From Amorphoplanes friuliensis DSM 7358 (lineage in GTDB: Bacteria; Actinomycetota; Actinomycetes; Mycobacteriales; Micromonosporaceae), in the NCBI RefSeq assembly GCF_000494755.1, contig NC_022657.1, positions 4,440,001 to 4,504,000 on the forward strand: a stretch of 64,000 nucleotides of DNA, read 5' to 3'. The notes under the pieces were generated by a model. That model did not search any database, was not told the origin of the DNA, and was given only the letters and a program-made list of their open reading frames with translations. Positions within the stretch are counted from its first letter, which is position 1, and each line of letters opens with the position of its first letter. Positions 34,162 to 41,858 of this stretch are shown here, piece by piece. A program made the translations under genes and the position numbers.

Positions 34162-35036
34162 CAGCCCTTCCCTCCGGCCGTCGACCCGGTGTAGAGCAGC
34201 GCCCGCCAGCCGAGCACGGCTCCGATCACGATCAACTCCACCAGGCCCATCAGTACGGCCACAGCCGACGCGAGCGGGTAGTCGTAGCGGACGTACGCGG
34301 CGTCGTACGCGGCGATCGACATCACCCGCGTGGTCCCGGACGGGTCCCCGACCAGCACCGCCGACGGGAAGACGCTGAACGCCAGCACGAACGTCAGGCA
34401 GAACGTGGTGGCGAGTCCGGGCGCCAGGAGCGGCAGGGTGATCCGCCGGAAGCGCTGCCAGCGCCCGGCGCCGAGGGTCGCGGCGGCGCGTTCGAGGCTC
34501 GGGTCGATGCCCGACAGGTACGACAGGACCAGCAGGAACGCGAACGGGAAGCCGGTGATGACCAGCGAGAAGAAGACACCCCAGTAGTTGTTGGTCAGGC
34601 GTACGGGTGCGTCGGCGAGCCCGGTGCTCAGCAGCGTGCGGTTGAACCAGCCGGTCGGCCCGAGGAAGTTCAGCAGGCCCTGCGCCGTCAGCACCGTGCC
34701 GAGGGTGATCGGCACGACCAGCACGGTGGTCAGCAACCGCTTGCCCCGGAACCGCCCCCGCATCCGGTACGCGATCGGCACCGAAGCGAGCACGTTCAGC
34801 AGCGCGGCAGGCAACGACAACTGCAACGTCGTCCCGATCGTGTCCCGCAGGTACGCGTCGGTGAAGAACTCCCTGTACGCCCCCAGCGCCCCGCCCTCCA
34901 CGGGCTGGAACGACAGGCCCACGCCGTACAGGAAGGGGTAGATGAAGAGCAGGAGGACAAAGACAGCCGCCGGAATCAGGAGGAGCAGTTGGCGGTCGAT
35001 GCCGCGCTCGGCGAGGCGGTGCCGCAGCGCGACCAT
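34161..35036 (-). CDS. ABC transporter permease (first subunit)
   Basis: 291 aa from ATG 35036, which overlaps the ATPase stop (GTGATG; GTG at 35039 is possible). Six helices, with LLLIPAAVFVLLLFIYPFLY first. EAA loop: RAAATLGAGRWQRFRRITLP. PotB-like member of the polyamine/iron/opine permease class. Same operon as the flanking transporter genes. Confidence 0.9.
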   Translation of the reverse strand: MVALRHRLAERGIDRQLLLLIPAAVFVLLLFIYPFLYGVGLSFQPVEGGALGAYREFFTDAYLRDTIGTTLQLSLPAALLNVLASVPIAYRMRGRFRGKRLLTTVLVVPITLGTVLTAQGLLNFLGPTGWFNRTLLSTGLADAPVRLTNNYWGVFFSLVITGFPFAFLLVLSYLSGIDPSLERAAATLGAGRWQRFRRITLPLLAPGLATTFCLTFVLAFSVFPSAVLVGDPSGTTRVMSIAAYDAAYVRYDYPLASAVAVLMGLVELIVIGAVLGWRALLYTGSTAGGKG

Positions 35037-36097
35037 CACGCACCGTCCGCGGGGAAGACCAGCAGCCGCCGGGGCTCGACGGTGACGGTGATCCGGTCGC
35101 CGACCGCGGGCCGGTCGACGGAACGCAGGTTGAGCGGGATGCCACCGGGCGTGCGGGCCTCGACGGCCACCTCGCGACCCTGGTATTCGACGACCTCGAC
35201 CGTGGCCGGCACCCCCGTGCCGCCGGCCGGGCCGATCGTCAGGTCCTCCGGGCGGGTCCCGGCGATCACGTCGCTGCCGGGCGCGAGGTCACCGACCGGC
35301 GTGCCGAGCAGCTCCCGGCCCTCGACCTCGACGACCACACCGGCACCGCGACGGGCCCCGGCCTTCAACGGCAACAGGTTGCGATATCCCATGAAGTCCG
35401 CGACGTGCCAGTTCGCCGGCTCGGTGTGGAGCTGCTCCGGCGTGCCGATCTGCTGGACGCGGCCCGCGCGCAGCACGACCAGGCGGTCGGCGAGCGACAG
35501 CGCCTCCTCCTGGTCGTGCGTCACGTAGACCGTGGTCAGCCCGAGCGACTGGTGCAGACGCCGGATCTCCGTCCGCATCTCCAGCCGCAGCTTCGCGTCG
35601 AGGTTCGACAACGGCTCGTCCATCAGCACCAGCGACGGCTCCAGAACCACCGCCCGCGCGATGGCCACACGTTGCTGCTGACCGCCACTGAGCTGGCCCG
35701 GGAGCTTGCCCGCCTGGTCCTCCAGGTGCACCAGCCGCAACGCCTCGTCCACGCGGCGGCGGATCTCGGCCCGCGGCACCCGCCGCATCTGGAGGCCGAA
35801 GGCGATGTTCTTCCGGACGGGCAGGTGCGGGAAGAGCGCGTAGTTCTGGAAGACCATCCCGAAGCCGCGCCGCTCGGGCGGCAGCACGTCGAGCCGCGCC
35901 TCGTCCTGCCAGATGCTGCCGCGGGTCAGCGGCAGCAGCCCGGCGAGACAGTTCAGCGCGGTCGACTTGCCGCATCCGGACGGTCCCAGCAGCGCGATGA
36001 ACTCGCCCCGCTTGATCGTCAGGTCCAGCCCGGCGAGCGCCGCGTGACCACCGAAGCTGCGGCTGACGCCGTCCAGGCGCAGCTCCTCGAAGCTCAC
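35036..36097 (-). CDS. ABC transporter ATP-binding protein with TOBE domain
   Basis: 353 aa from GTG 36097, which overlaps the binding-protein stop as GTGA. Walker A GPSGCGKST at residues 38-46, Q-loop FQNYALFPHLPV, signature QLSGGQQQRVAIARAV, Walker B VLMDEPLSNLDAKLR, and H-loop TVYVTHDQEEALSLAD. The last 100 residues form TOBE strands (VIAGTRPEDLTIGPAG). PotA/FbpC-like. Energises the two permeases encoded downstream. Confidence 0.93.
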   Translation of the reverse strand: MSFEELRLDGVSRSFGGHAALAGLDLTIKRGEFIALLGPSGCGKSTALNCLAGLLPLTRGSIWQDEARLDVLPPERRGFGMVFQNYALFPHLPVRKNIAFGLQMRRVPRAEIRRRVDEALRLVHLEDQAGKLPGQLSGGQQQRVAIARAVVLEPSLVLMDEPLSNLDAKLRLEMRTEIRRLHQSLGLTTVYVTHDQEEALSLADRLVVLRAGRVQQIGTPEQLHTEPANWHVADFMGYRNLLPLKAGARRGAGVVVEVEGRELLGTPVGDLAPGSDVIAGTRPEDLTIGPAGGTGVPATVEVVEYQGREVAVEARTPGGIPLNLRSVDRPAVGDRITVTVEPRRLLVFPADGA

Positions 36098-37311
36098 TTG
36101 GCCACCTTGGCGCCACCGATCTCGCGGTCCCACCGGTCGAAGGCGGCAACCAGTTCCTTCGAGCCGAGCGGCACCTCCAGGGGGTTCTTGGCGATCAGGT
36201 CGGGATACTCCGGCCGTCCGAACTCCTCGATCGCCGCGCGGCTGTCCGCCGGGGCCATGGCCAGGTCGACGTCCTTGACCGCCGGGCCGGGGTAGAAGTA
36301 GCCCTTGTCGTAAGCCTTGGCCTGCTGTTCCTTGGTGAGCATGTGCGCGAGCAGCAGCAGGATCGCGGACTGTTTGTCGGTCGAGACACCCTTGGGCACC
36401 ACGGCGTAGTGCGCGTCGGTGACCCAGTGAAAGCCTTCCAGGGTCCCGATCGCGGCTTCCTTGGGCACGGTGCCGAGCACCCGCGGGTTGATGTCCCAGC
36501 CGGTCGTCGAGGCGATGATCTTCGCGGAGCCGTTGGCGAGGTTCTTCATCGTCTCGCCGGTGCTCGACGGGTAGAGCGTCACGTACTTGTTGAGCTCACC
36601 CAGGTAGGCCCACGTCTTGTCCCAGCCGCCCGTCGGGTCCTTGGGGTCGGAGTCACCGAGCAGGTAAGGCAGGCCCATCAGGAAGGTGCGGCCCGGCCCC
36701 GAGTTCGACGGGCGGGCGTACTGCACCGCGCCCGGGTTGGCCTTGGCGTAATCGAGCAGCTCCTGCGCTGTCTTCGGCGGGTTCGGCACCTTGGCGGGCA
36801 GATATTCGATCAGCGGCCCGGACGGGTAGTAGGTCACGGTCACCCCGGAATCCCCGGCCAGCTTCTGCATGGCCGCGGCCCCGGGCAGATACTCCTGTAC
36901 GCCGGGAAGGCGGTCGGCGTACTTCGTCAGCAACGGGTTCCACAGGCCCTGCTCGATGCCGGCGGACAGCCCGTCGACACCGGTCAGCACCAGGTCGATG
37001 TCGACGCGGTTCGCGTTCTGCTGGGCCTTGACCTTCCCGACGAGTTCCGGCGCCGGTGACTTCGAGTAGGTCACCTTGCTGACCACACCGGAGTTCTTGC
37101 TGACGAAGTCGTCGATCATGCCCTGGGTGAGCTGGAGGTTCCCGGCGACGTCGAGGATGTTCAGCGTGACGGCCTTGCCGGGCTTGGCGGGCACCTCACC
37201 GCCGTCGTCCTGGGCGGATCCTCCGGAGTCGGGGGCACTGCAGGCGCTGAGCAGCAGCAGGGCGGTGGTGGCGGCGGCAGTGACGACGCGGCGGCGGGCG
37301 AGTGGTGGCAT
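36094..37311 (-). CDS. ABC extracellular solute-binding lipoprotein
   Basis: 405 aa, Shine-Dalgarno GAGGAAGG. Lipobox at LLLLSACSAPD. The mature protein is a type 2 periplasmic-binding fold of the PotD/Fbp group: VTLNILDVAGNLQLTQGMID, VTVTYYPSGPLIEYLPAKVP, YARPSNSGPGRTFLMGLPYL and IASTTGWDINPRVLG. It is the first transporter gene of the operon below the LacI gene. A sugar-acid cargo is inferred from ManD at the end of the operon; the family itself usually binds polyamines, iron or phosphonates. Confidence 0.88.
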   Translation of the reverse strand: MPPLARRRVVTAAATTALLLLSACSAPDSGGSAQDDGGEVPAKPGKAVTLNILDVAGNLQLTQGMIDDFVSKNSGVVSKVTYSKSPAPELVGKVKAQQNANRVDIDLVLTGVDGLSAGIEQGLWNPLLTKYADRLPGVQEYLPGAAAMQKLAGDSGVTVTYYPSGPLIEYLPAKVPNPPKTAQELLDYAKANPGAVQYARPSNSGPGRTFLMGLPYLLGDSDPKDPTGGWDKTWAYLGELNKYVTLYPSSTGETMKNLANGSAKIIASTTGWDINPRVLGTVPKEAAIGTLEGFHWVTDAHYAVVPKGVSTDKQSAILLLLAHMLTKEQQAKAYDKGYFYPGPAVKDVDLAMAPADSRAAIEEFGRPEYPDLIAKNPLEVPLGSKELVAAFDRWDREIGGAKVAK

Positions 37312-37338
37312 GGCGAGCCTTCCTCGAGGGGACGGATC

Positions 37339-38328
37339 TCAGGCGGGAGGCGGCGGCCCGGTGGAGCCCCGGACCATGAGCTGCGTGCCCAGCTCGCGGC
37401 GGGTGGCGCCGAAGCGGGCGGGGTCCTGCAACAGGCCCAGCAGCAGGTCGACGCCGGCCCGGCCACAACTCTCCATGGGCAGGCCGACCGTGGTGAGCGA
37501 CGGGTGGACCATCGCCGCCAGCGGGATGTCGTCGAAGCCGATCACGCTGATCGCGGCGGGCACGGTGATCCCGCGCGCGTTGAAGCGGCTGAGCAGGCCC
37601 AGCGCGATGACGTCGTTGTAGGCGATGACGGCGGTGACACCGGCGGCGAGCACGGGGTCGGCGGCGGCCACCCCGCCGTCGTACTGCGGCTGGACCGGGC
37701 CGATCTCGACCAGCTCGACACCGGCGGCCGTGGTCGCGGCCCGGAGCCCGCGGACGCGTTCCCGGTTGGACCAGGACGTCCGTGGCCCGGCGACGTAGGC
37801 GATCCGCCGGTGCCCGAGGGCGGTGAGGTGGGTGACGGCCTGCCGCATGCCGTCGACGTTGGCGAAGGTGATCGCCGGGATGCGGCCGACCCGGCGGTTC
37901 AGCATGACGAGCGGGGTCTCCGCCGCGAAGCTGCGCAACTCCTGCTCGCCCATCCGCGGGGAACAGAGGATGAGCCCGTCGACCTGTTTGGCGAGGGTCC
38001 TCACCAGCTGGGTCTCGGCGGCCGGGTCCTCGTCGGTGTCGGCGAGGAAAAGCGCGTGGTCGGCCTCGCGGGCGCGGGCCTGGATGCCCTTGACGACACC
38101 CGGGAAGAACGGGTTGCCCAGGTCAGGGACGATCAGCCCGAGGTTGCCGGTCCGGCCCGTGATCAGGCCCCGGGCGGCCCGGTTGGGGGAGTAGCCGAGG
38201 TCGGTCGCCGCCCGCCGGACCCGCTCGCCGGTCTCGGCGCGCACCAGATCCGGTGTCGAGAGGGCGCGGCAGACCGTGGACGGCGACACCCCGGCCGCCC
38301 GGGCCACATCCTTGATCGTCACCGCCAT
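37339..38328 (-). CDS. LacI-family regulator of the sugar-acid operon
   Basis: 329 aa, Shine-Dalgarno GGAGAC. Helix-turn-helix TIKDVARAAGVSPSTVCRAL and hinge SPNRAARGLITGRTGNLGLI, then a PBP1-like sensor domain (VPDLGNPFFPGVVKGIQARA, VIGFDDIPLAAMVHPSLTTV). It lies 27 nt upstream of the binding-protein gene on the same strand, so it probably represses its own operon in response to the transported compound. Faces a second LacI gene across a region with LacI-type sites. Confidence 0.93.
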   Translation of the reverse strand: MAVTIKDVARAAGVSPSTVCRALSTPDLVRAETGERVRRAATDLGYSPNRAARGLITGRTGNLGLIVPDLGNPFFPGVVKGIQARAREADHALFLADTDEDPAAETQLVRTLAKQVDGLILCSPRMGEQELRSFAAETPLVMLNRRVGRIPAITFANVDGMRQAVTHLTALGHRRIAYVAGPRTSWSNRERVRGLRAATTAAGVELVEIGPVQPQYDGGVAAADPVLAAGVTAVIAYNDVIALGLLSRFNARGITVPAAISVIGFDDIPLAAMVHPSLTTVGLPMESCGRAGVDLLLGLLQDPARFGATRRELGTQLMVRGSTGPPPPA

Positions 38329-38413
38329 CGGGTCTCCGCATCGTCCAGAGGGGACTGCGGAGAGTGTGAATTTCCTGACGAAGCGCTGTCAATAGAAGTT
38401 GATCGATGAGAAT

Positions 38414-38435
38414 GAAATCGTTTGCGGAACGTTTC
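38414..38435. promoter_or_regulatory. Tandem LacI-type operators
   Basis: GAAATCGTTTGC (38414-38425) fits the LacI-family consensus GNAANCGNTTNC on the minus strand; GGAACGTTTC (38426-38435) directly follows with the same CG-centred layout. They lie 86 nt from the minus-strand lacI start and 89 nt from the plus-strand one. Confidence 0.65.
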
Positions 38436-38456
38436 GGCCCGGCGTGCGCGGAGCGG

Positions 38457-38489
38457 AAGCTGACACGTGTAACTTGCTCGTGTCAGCTT
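38457..38489. promoter_or_regulatory. 11-bp inverted repeat upstream of second lacI gene
   Basis: AAGCTGACACG (38457-38467) pairs perfectly with CGTGTCAGCTT (38479-38489), spacer 11 nt. ACACGTGT inside it is a further 8-bp palindrome, and GTCAGC recurs at 38491-38496. It differs from the tandem LacI sites next to it, so it may be the site of the second LacI protein. It ends 35 nt before the start codon. Confidence 0.6.
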
Positions 38490-38524
38490 TGTCAGCGGAA
38501 CGGCTCCGGCAAGAGGCGACGGTT

Positions 38525-39493
38525 ATGACAGACAGCACGACACGACGGGTGACCAGCGCGGACGTCGCCCGGGTCGCGGGAGTGTCCCGCGCGACCGTCA
38601 GCTACGTCCTCAACGACACCCCGCACCAGACCATCTCGGCGGCGACCCGCACCCGCGTCCTCGATGCCGCCGCCGGGCTCGGTTACGCACCCTCCGCGGC
38701 GGCCCGGGCCCTGCGGACCGGCCGCTCCGACGTGGTCCTGTGCCTGCTGCCGGACTGGCCGATCGGCCCCGAGATCGGCACCCTGCTGGGCAACCTCTCG
38801 ACCGAGCTCGCCCGGTCCGGGCTGACCTTCGTCGCCCACCCCGGCAGCCGCGCCGACCGCCCCATCACCGACCTGTGGAAGGCGATCACACCCGCGGCCG
38901 TGCTGGCGTTCACCGACTTCTCCGCCGCCGAGGTCGGCGCGATGCGGGCGGCCGGGGTCGCCCTGGTCGTCGGGCTCCTCGGCCGCGAGCTCGAGATCCC
39001 GCAGCAGCACGTCGGCCGCCTCCAGGCCGGGCACCTCACCGCGGCGGGCCACACCGCCCTCGGGTACGCCTACCCCGACGACGAGCGGGTGCGGATCTTT
39101 GCGGAGCCGCGCCTCCGGGGTGCCCGCTCCGGCTTCCCGGACCTGTCCGTACGTGTGGTGCCGCTAAACCCGGAGGCCGCCGCCGTCGCGGTGCGGCAGT
39201 GGCGGGAGGAGGGCGTGACGGGGGTGTGTGCGTACAACGACGAGGTGGCGATGGCCGTGCTCGCGGGGATGCGCCGCGAAGGGCTGGACGCCCCCGGTGA
39301 CCTCGCCGTCATCGGCGTCGACGACATCCCGGCTGCCCGGCTGGCTGTGCCCGCCCTGACCACCGTCACCACGGATCAGGCCGTCGTGGCGGCACATCTG
39401 GCGGAGACCGTGGTCGCGGAGATCTACGACCGGACCCTGCCGGCCCGGGAGTTGACCGAGGTCGTCCGGGTCGTCCGCCGGGAGTCGGCGTGA
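38525..39493 (+). CDS. LacI-family regulator (second)
   Basis: 322 aa from ATG 38525 (AAGAGG upstream). Helix-turn-helix SADVARVAGVSRATVSYVLN, hinge YAPSAAARALRTGRSDVVLC, and a shorter sensor domain ending in VIGVDDIPAARLAVPALTTV. The sensor domain lacks the usual long ligand loops near residues 100-140 (PGSRADRPITDLWKAITPAA), so the ligand may be unusual. Its last codon overlaps the start of the LRV-like gene (GTGA), an odd partner for a LacI regulator. Confidence 0.9.
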   Translation: MTDSTTRRVTSADVARVAGVSRATVSYVLNDTPHQTISAATRTRVLDAAAGLGYAPSAAARALRTGRSDVVLCLLPDWPIGPEIGTLLGNLSTELARSGLTFVAHPGSRADRPITDLWKAITPAAVLAFTDFSAAEVGAMRAAGVALVVGLLGRELEIPQQHVGRLQAGHLTAAGHTALGYAYPDDERVRIFAEPRLRGARSGFPDLSVRVVPLNPEAAAVAVRQWREEGVTGVCAYNDEVAMAVLAGMRREGLDAPGDLAVIGVDDIPAARLAVPALTTVTTDQAVVAAHLAETVVAEIYDRTLPARELTEVVRVVRRESA

Positions 39494-40599
39494 CGAGCCC
39501 GGACGGTTACCACCACCCGGTCCGGGCCCGGTTGCGCGGACTGTCCCTCAACCCGGCCCTGTCCGGCGCGGTTGCCGTCCGGCTCGTCCCGTTCTGGAGC
39601 GAGCTCCACTACACGATGATGTACCGGCCTGCGTGGCCGGACGACGTGTTCGACGCCCTGGCCGCGCACCCCGAGGTGAAGGTGCGCGCGGTGCTGGCCG
39701 AGTCGGCGGGTCTCACCCCGTCGCAGCGGGCCCGGCTGCTCTGCGACGCCAATCGCACAGTCCGGGAGCTGGCGGCGGAAGTGCCTGTTTTCGAGGCCGC
39801 GGGCAAGCCCTCGCAGCGGTGGAAACTCCAGAAGGCGCCGGGTCCCCTCGATCTGTCCCTGGTCGCCGACGGCAACGAGTACGTCCGTGCGGGCGTCGCC
39901 GCCCATCCCAGCCTTCCCGACAGTCTGATCCCGGTCCTGGCCGTCGATCCGTCACCCCGGGTCCGGCTGGCGCTGTCGATGCGACCCGGGCTGAGCGAGG
40001 AGCAGCGCGCGGCGATCGACTACGAGCTGGGCCCCGACGATCGGCTCGAACCCCTGGTCTGGGTCTGCACGACGACGGACCCCGAGGTCCTGCGCGGCTG
40101 TGCGCTGTCGGCCCACCCCGGCCTGCGTCGCAGCAGCACGTACCACCCGGAACTGCCCGCCGACCTCGTCGAGATGCTCGGGACCGACGAGGACCCGGTG
40201 GTCCGGCTGCTGCTGTGCGAGAACCAGCCCGGCGCCCCCGCTGAGACGGTGCTGCGGGCCTACCTGGAGACCCGGATCGTCACCCGCGGCCGGTTGCTGA
40301 GGCACCCGAACTTCACCCCCGCCGGACTCGCGCGGCTTGCGGACTCGGCCGACGAGCAGGCCCGTGCGGTCGTACCGATGGATCCGGCCACCTCGCCCGA
40401 GCTGATCGAACGGCTCAGCCACGACGAGTCGGCTCTGGTCCGGCGGGCGGCGGCGGCCGACGGCCGGTTGCCGGCCGGGCGGCTGCGGGAGCTCTTCGAC
40501 GATCCGGCCACCGCCGGGCCGGCGGCGTGCAACCCGGGCCTCCCGGACGACCTCATCGAGCGCATCCTCGCCGACGCGGCCGGGTACGCGTCGCACTGA
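39490..40599 (+). CDS. LRV-like alpha-solenoid repeat protein
   Basis: 369 aa from GTG 39490, overlapping the lacI stop. Most of the length is a row of degenerate repeats of about 25-45 residues with the pattern V-R-x-x-(A/L)-x-x-x-P-x-L-x-x-x-x-x-x-x-L: EYVRAGVAAHPSLPDSLIPV, PVVRLLLCENQPGAPAETVL, ALVRRAAAADGRLPAGRLRE. This fits the leucine-rich-repeat-variant/HEAT-type solenoids, which are protein-binding scaffolds. No signal peptide, no catalytic domain. The N-terminal 80 residues (LHYTMMYRPAWPDDVFDALA) start the same pattern. Function unknown. Confidence 0.65.
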   Translation: MTSPDGYHHPVRARLRGLSLNPALSGAVAVRLVPFWSELHYTMMYRPAWPDDVFDALAAHPEVKVRAVLAESAGLTPSQRARLLCDANRTVRELAAEVPVFEAAGKPSQRWKLQKAPGPLDLSLVADGNEYVRAGVAAHPSLPDSLIPVLAVDPSPRVRLALSMRPGLSEEQRAAIDYELGPDDRLEPLVWVCTTTDPEVLRGCALSAHPGLRRSSTYHPELPADLVEMLGTDEDPVVRLLLCENQPGAPAETVLRAYLETRIVTRGRLLRHPNFTPAGLARLADSADEQARAVVPMDPATSPELIERLSHDESALVRRAAAADGRLPAGRLRELFDDPATAGPAACNPGLPDDLIERILADAAGYASH

Positions 40600-40684
40600 C
40601 AACAGACGCACAGGCAGGGCACATGGGGATCCCAGGCGCGGGGCGAAAGGTAGTCGAAAGAAGCGCACCGATCTGGGGGATCTG

Positions 40685-41146
40685 ATGCTGGTACAGCTGG
40701 ACCGCAACGAGACGAACCGTACGTTCACCCCGAACTCGACGGCGGTGCCGCTGCCGGACCTGAACACGCAGCGGCACAGCCCGGTCGTCGCCGTCCTGGG
40801 CTATCCCGGCCGGGTCGCCGGGCTCGCCGCGCACCTGCCCGCGGGCTGGACGTTGCGTCATCCGGCGGGCCTCGACGACATCCGCGCGGGCGAGATCGTG
40901 CTCATCAGCGGCGCGACCGTGCACGACGTGAGCACCGCGCGGGCGCTGCTGCCGGCCCGGTCCCGGATCGTCACCCTGGTCGACGACGACGCCCCCGCGG
41001 AACTCGTCGCCGGTGTCCTCACCGCCGGTGCGGACGTGTGTGTCCGTGGCGGGCTGCCCGCGATCCTGGCCAGCCACCTGGTCGCCTGCCGGCGCCGGCA
41101 GCTGGCCGACCGCTGGAACGACGTGCAGGACGCGCTGCCCCGCTGA
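40685..41146 (+). CDS. Degenerate receiver-like (pseudo-receiver) protein
   Basis: 153 aa. After a 30-residue tail, the order of strands and helices resembles a CheY-like receiver: VVAVLGYPGRVAGLAAHLPA, WTLRHPAGLDDIRAGEIVLI, SRIVTLVDDDAPAELVAGVL and TAGADVCVRGGLPAILASHL. The last segment parallels the AGADDYLxKP region of true receivers. The expected phospho-acceptor Asp after the third strand is absent (LISGATVHD instead), as is the Lys. No DNA-binding domain. It could be a stand-alone pseudo-receiver adaptor. The 85-nt gap upstream has no clear promoter. Confidence 0.5.
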   Translation: MLVQLDRNETNRTFTPNSTAVPLPDLNTQRHSPVVAVLGYPGRVAGLAAHLPAGWTLRHPAGLDDIRAGEIVLISGATVHDVSTARALLPARSRIVTLVDDDAPAELVAGVLTAGADVCVRGGLPAILASHLVACRRRQLADRWNDVQDALPR

Positions 41147-41147
41147 C

Positions 41148-41693
41148 TCAGTTCGCCGGCGCGAGCGCCTTGCACGTCTCGGCGGCCTTCTGCACCGCCG
41201 GGTCGCCGGTCGCCAGGGGCGCCTCGCCCAGGGTGACCCCGTGATCCTGCAGACAGGTGCGGTAGGCCGCGCTCATGCCGCCGCCATCACCCCGGCCGGT
41301 GCCGTTGCCACCGCCGGGACGTCCGCTGGGACGTACCGATGCGCACGCCGCCTGTGCTTTTTCCCAGGTCGCGTCGTCGACCCCGGCAGGCCGCCCGAAG
41401 CCGCCGCCGGTCCTTTCACTCCCTGAGGGTCGCGGCAGCCCGGACGGGCGGGCACCGTCCGGCGCGCCCGAAGGCCGCACCCGGGCACCCCCGGACGGCA
41501 TGGTGATCGTGACCCCGTTCTGCTTCAGACATTCCGTGTACGCGGTGAAAGCACCGCCCCCGGCCTGACCCCCGCCGCTGCTGGGGGTCGCCTCGGTGCC
41601 CCCGCTGCAGGCACCCGCGGCGAAGAGCAGCGCCGCCGAGGCGACGACCAGTCCCGCGATCCGGCGGGGTGACGTGGTTCTGAGCTGCGGCAC
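41148..41693 (-). CDS. Cys-containing lipoprotein with internal duplication
   Basis: 181 aa. Lipobox LLFAAGACSGG. Two half-repeats face each other: AYTECLKQNGVTI with ATWEKAQAACASVRP, and AYRTCLQDHGVTL with AVQKAAETCKALAP. A Gly/Pro/Arg/Ser-rich linker of about 65 residues joins them. The four Cys could give one disulfide per repeat. It is divergent from the first efflux adaptor gene and could be its outer partner. Related lipoproteins occur next to MacB-type loci in actinobacteria; no function known. Confidence 0.6.
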   Translation of the reverse strand: MPQLRTTSPRRIAGLVVASAALLFAAGACSGGTEATPSSGGGQAGGGAFTAYTECLKQNGVTITMPSGGARVRPSGAPDGARPSGLPRPSGSERTGGGFGRPAGVDDATWEKAQAACASVRPSGRPGGGNGTGRGDGGGMSAAYRTCLQDHGVTLGEAPLATGDPAVQKAAETCKALAPAN

Positions 41694-41858
41694 GGTTTGC
41701 TCCTCGGTGAAGATCCTGCGGATACGACGCTCCAGACAAGACCGCCCACCTCGCGGCTACGTCGGACGTACCTCGGAATCTGCGTGGAGACCGGCTCCGA
41801 GGGAACTCCGAGGTGGGATCGAGCCGGCCGCGAGGACCCGCGGTGACACTTCCGGACC

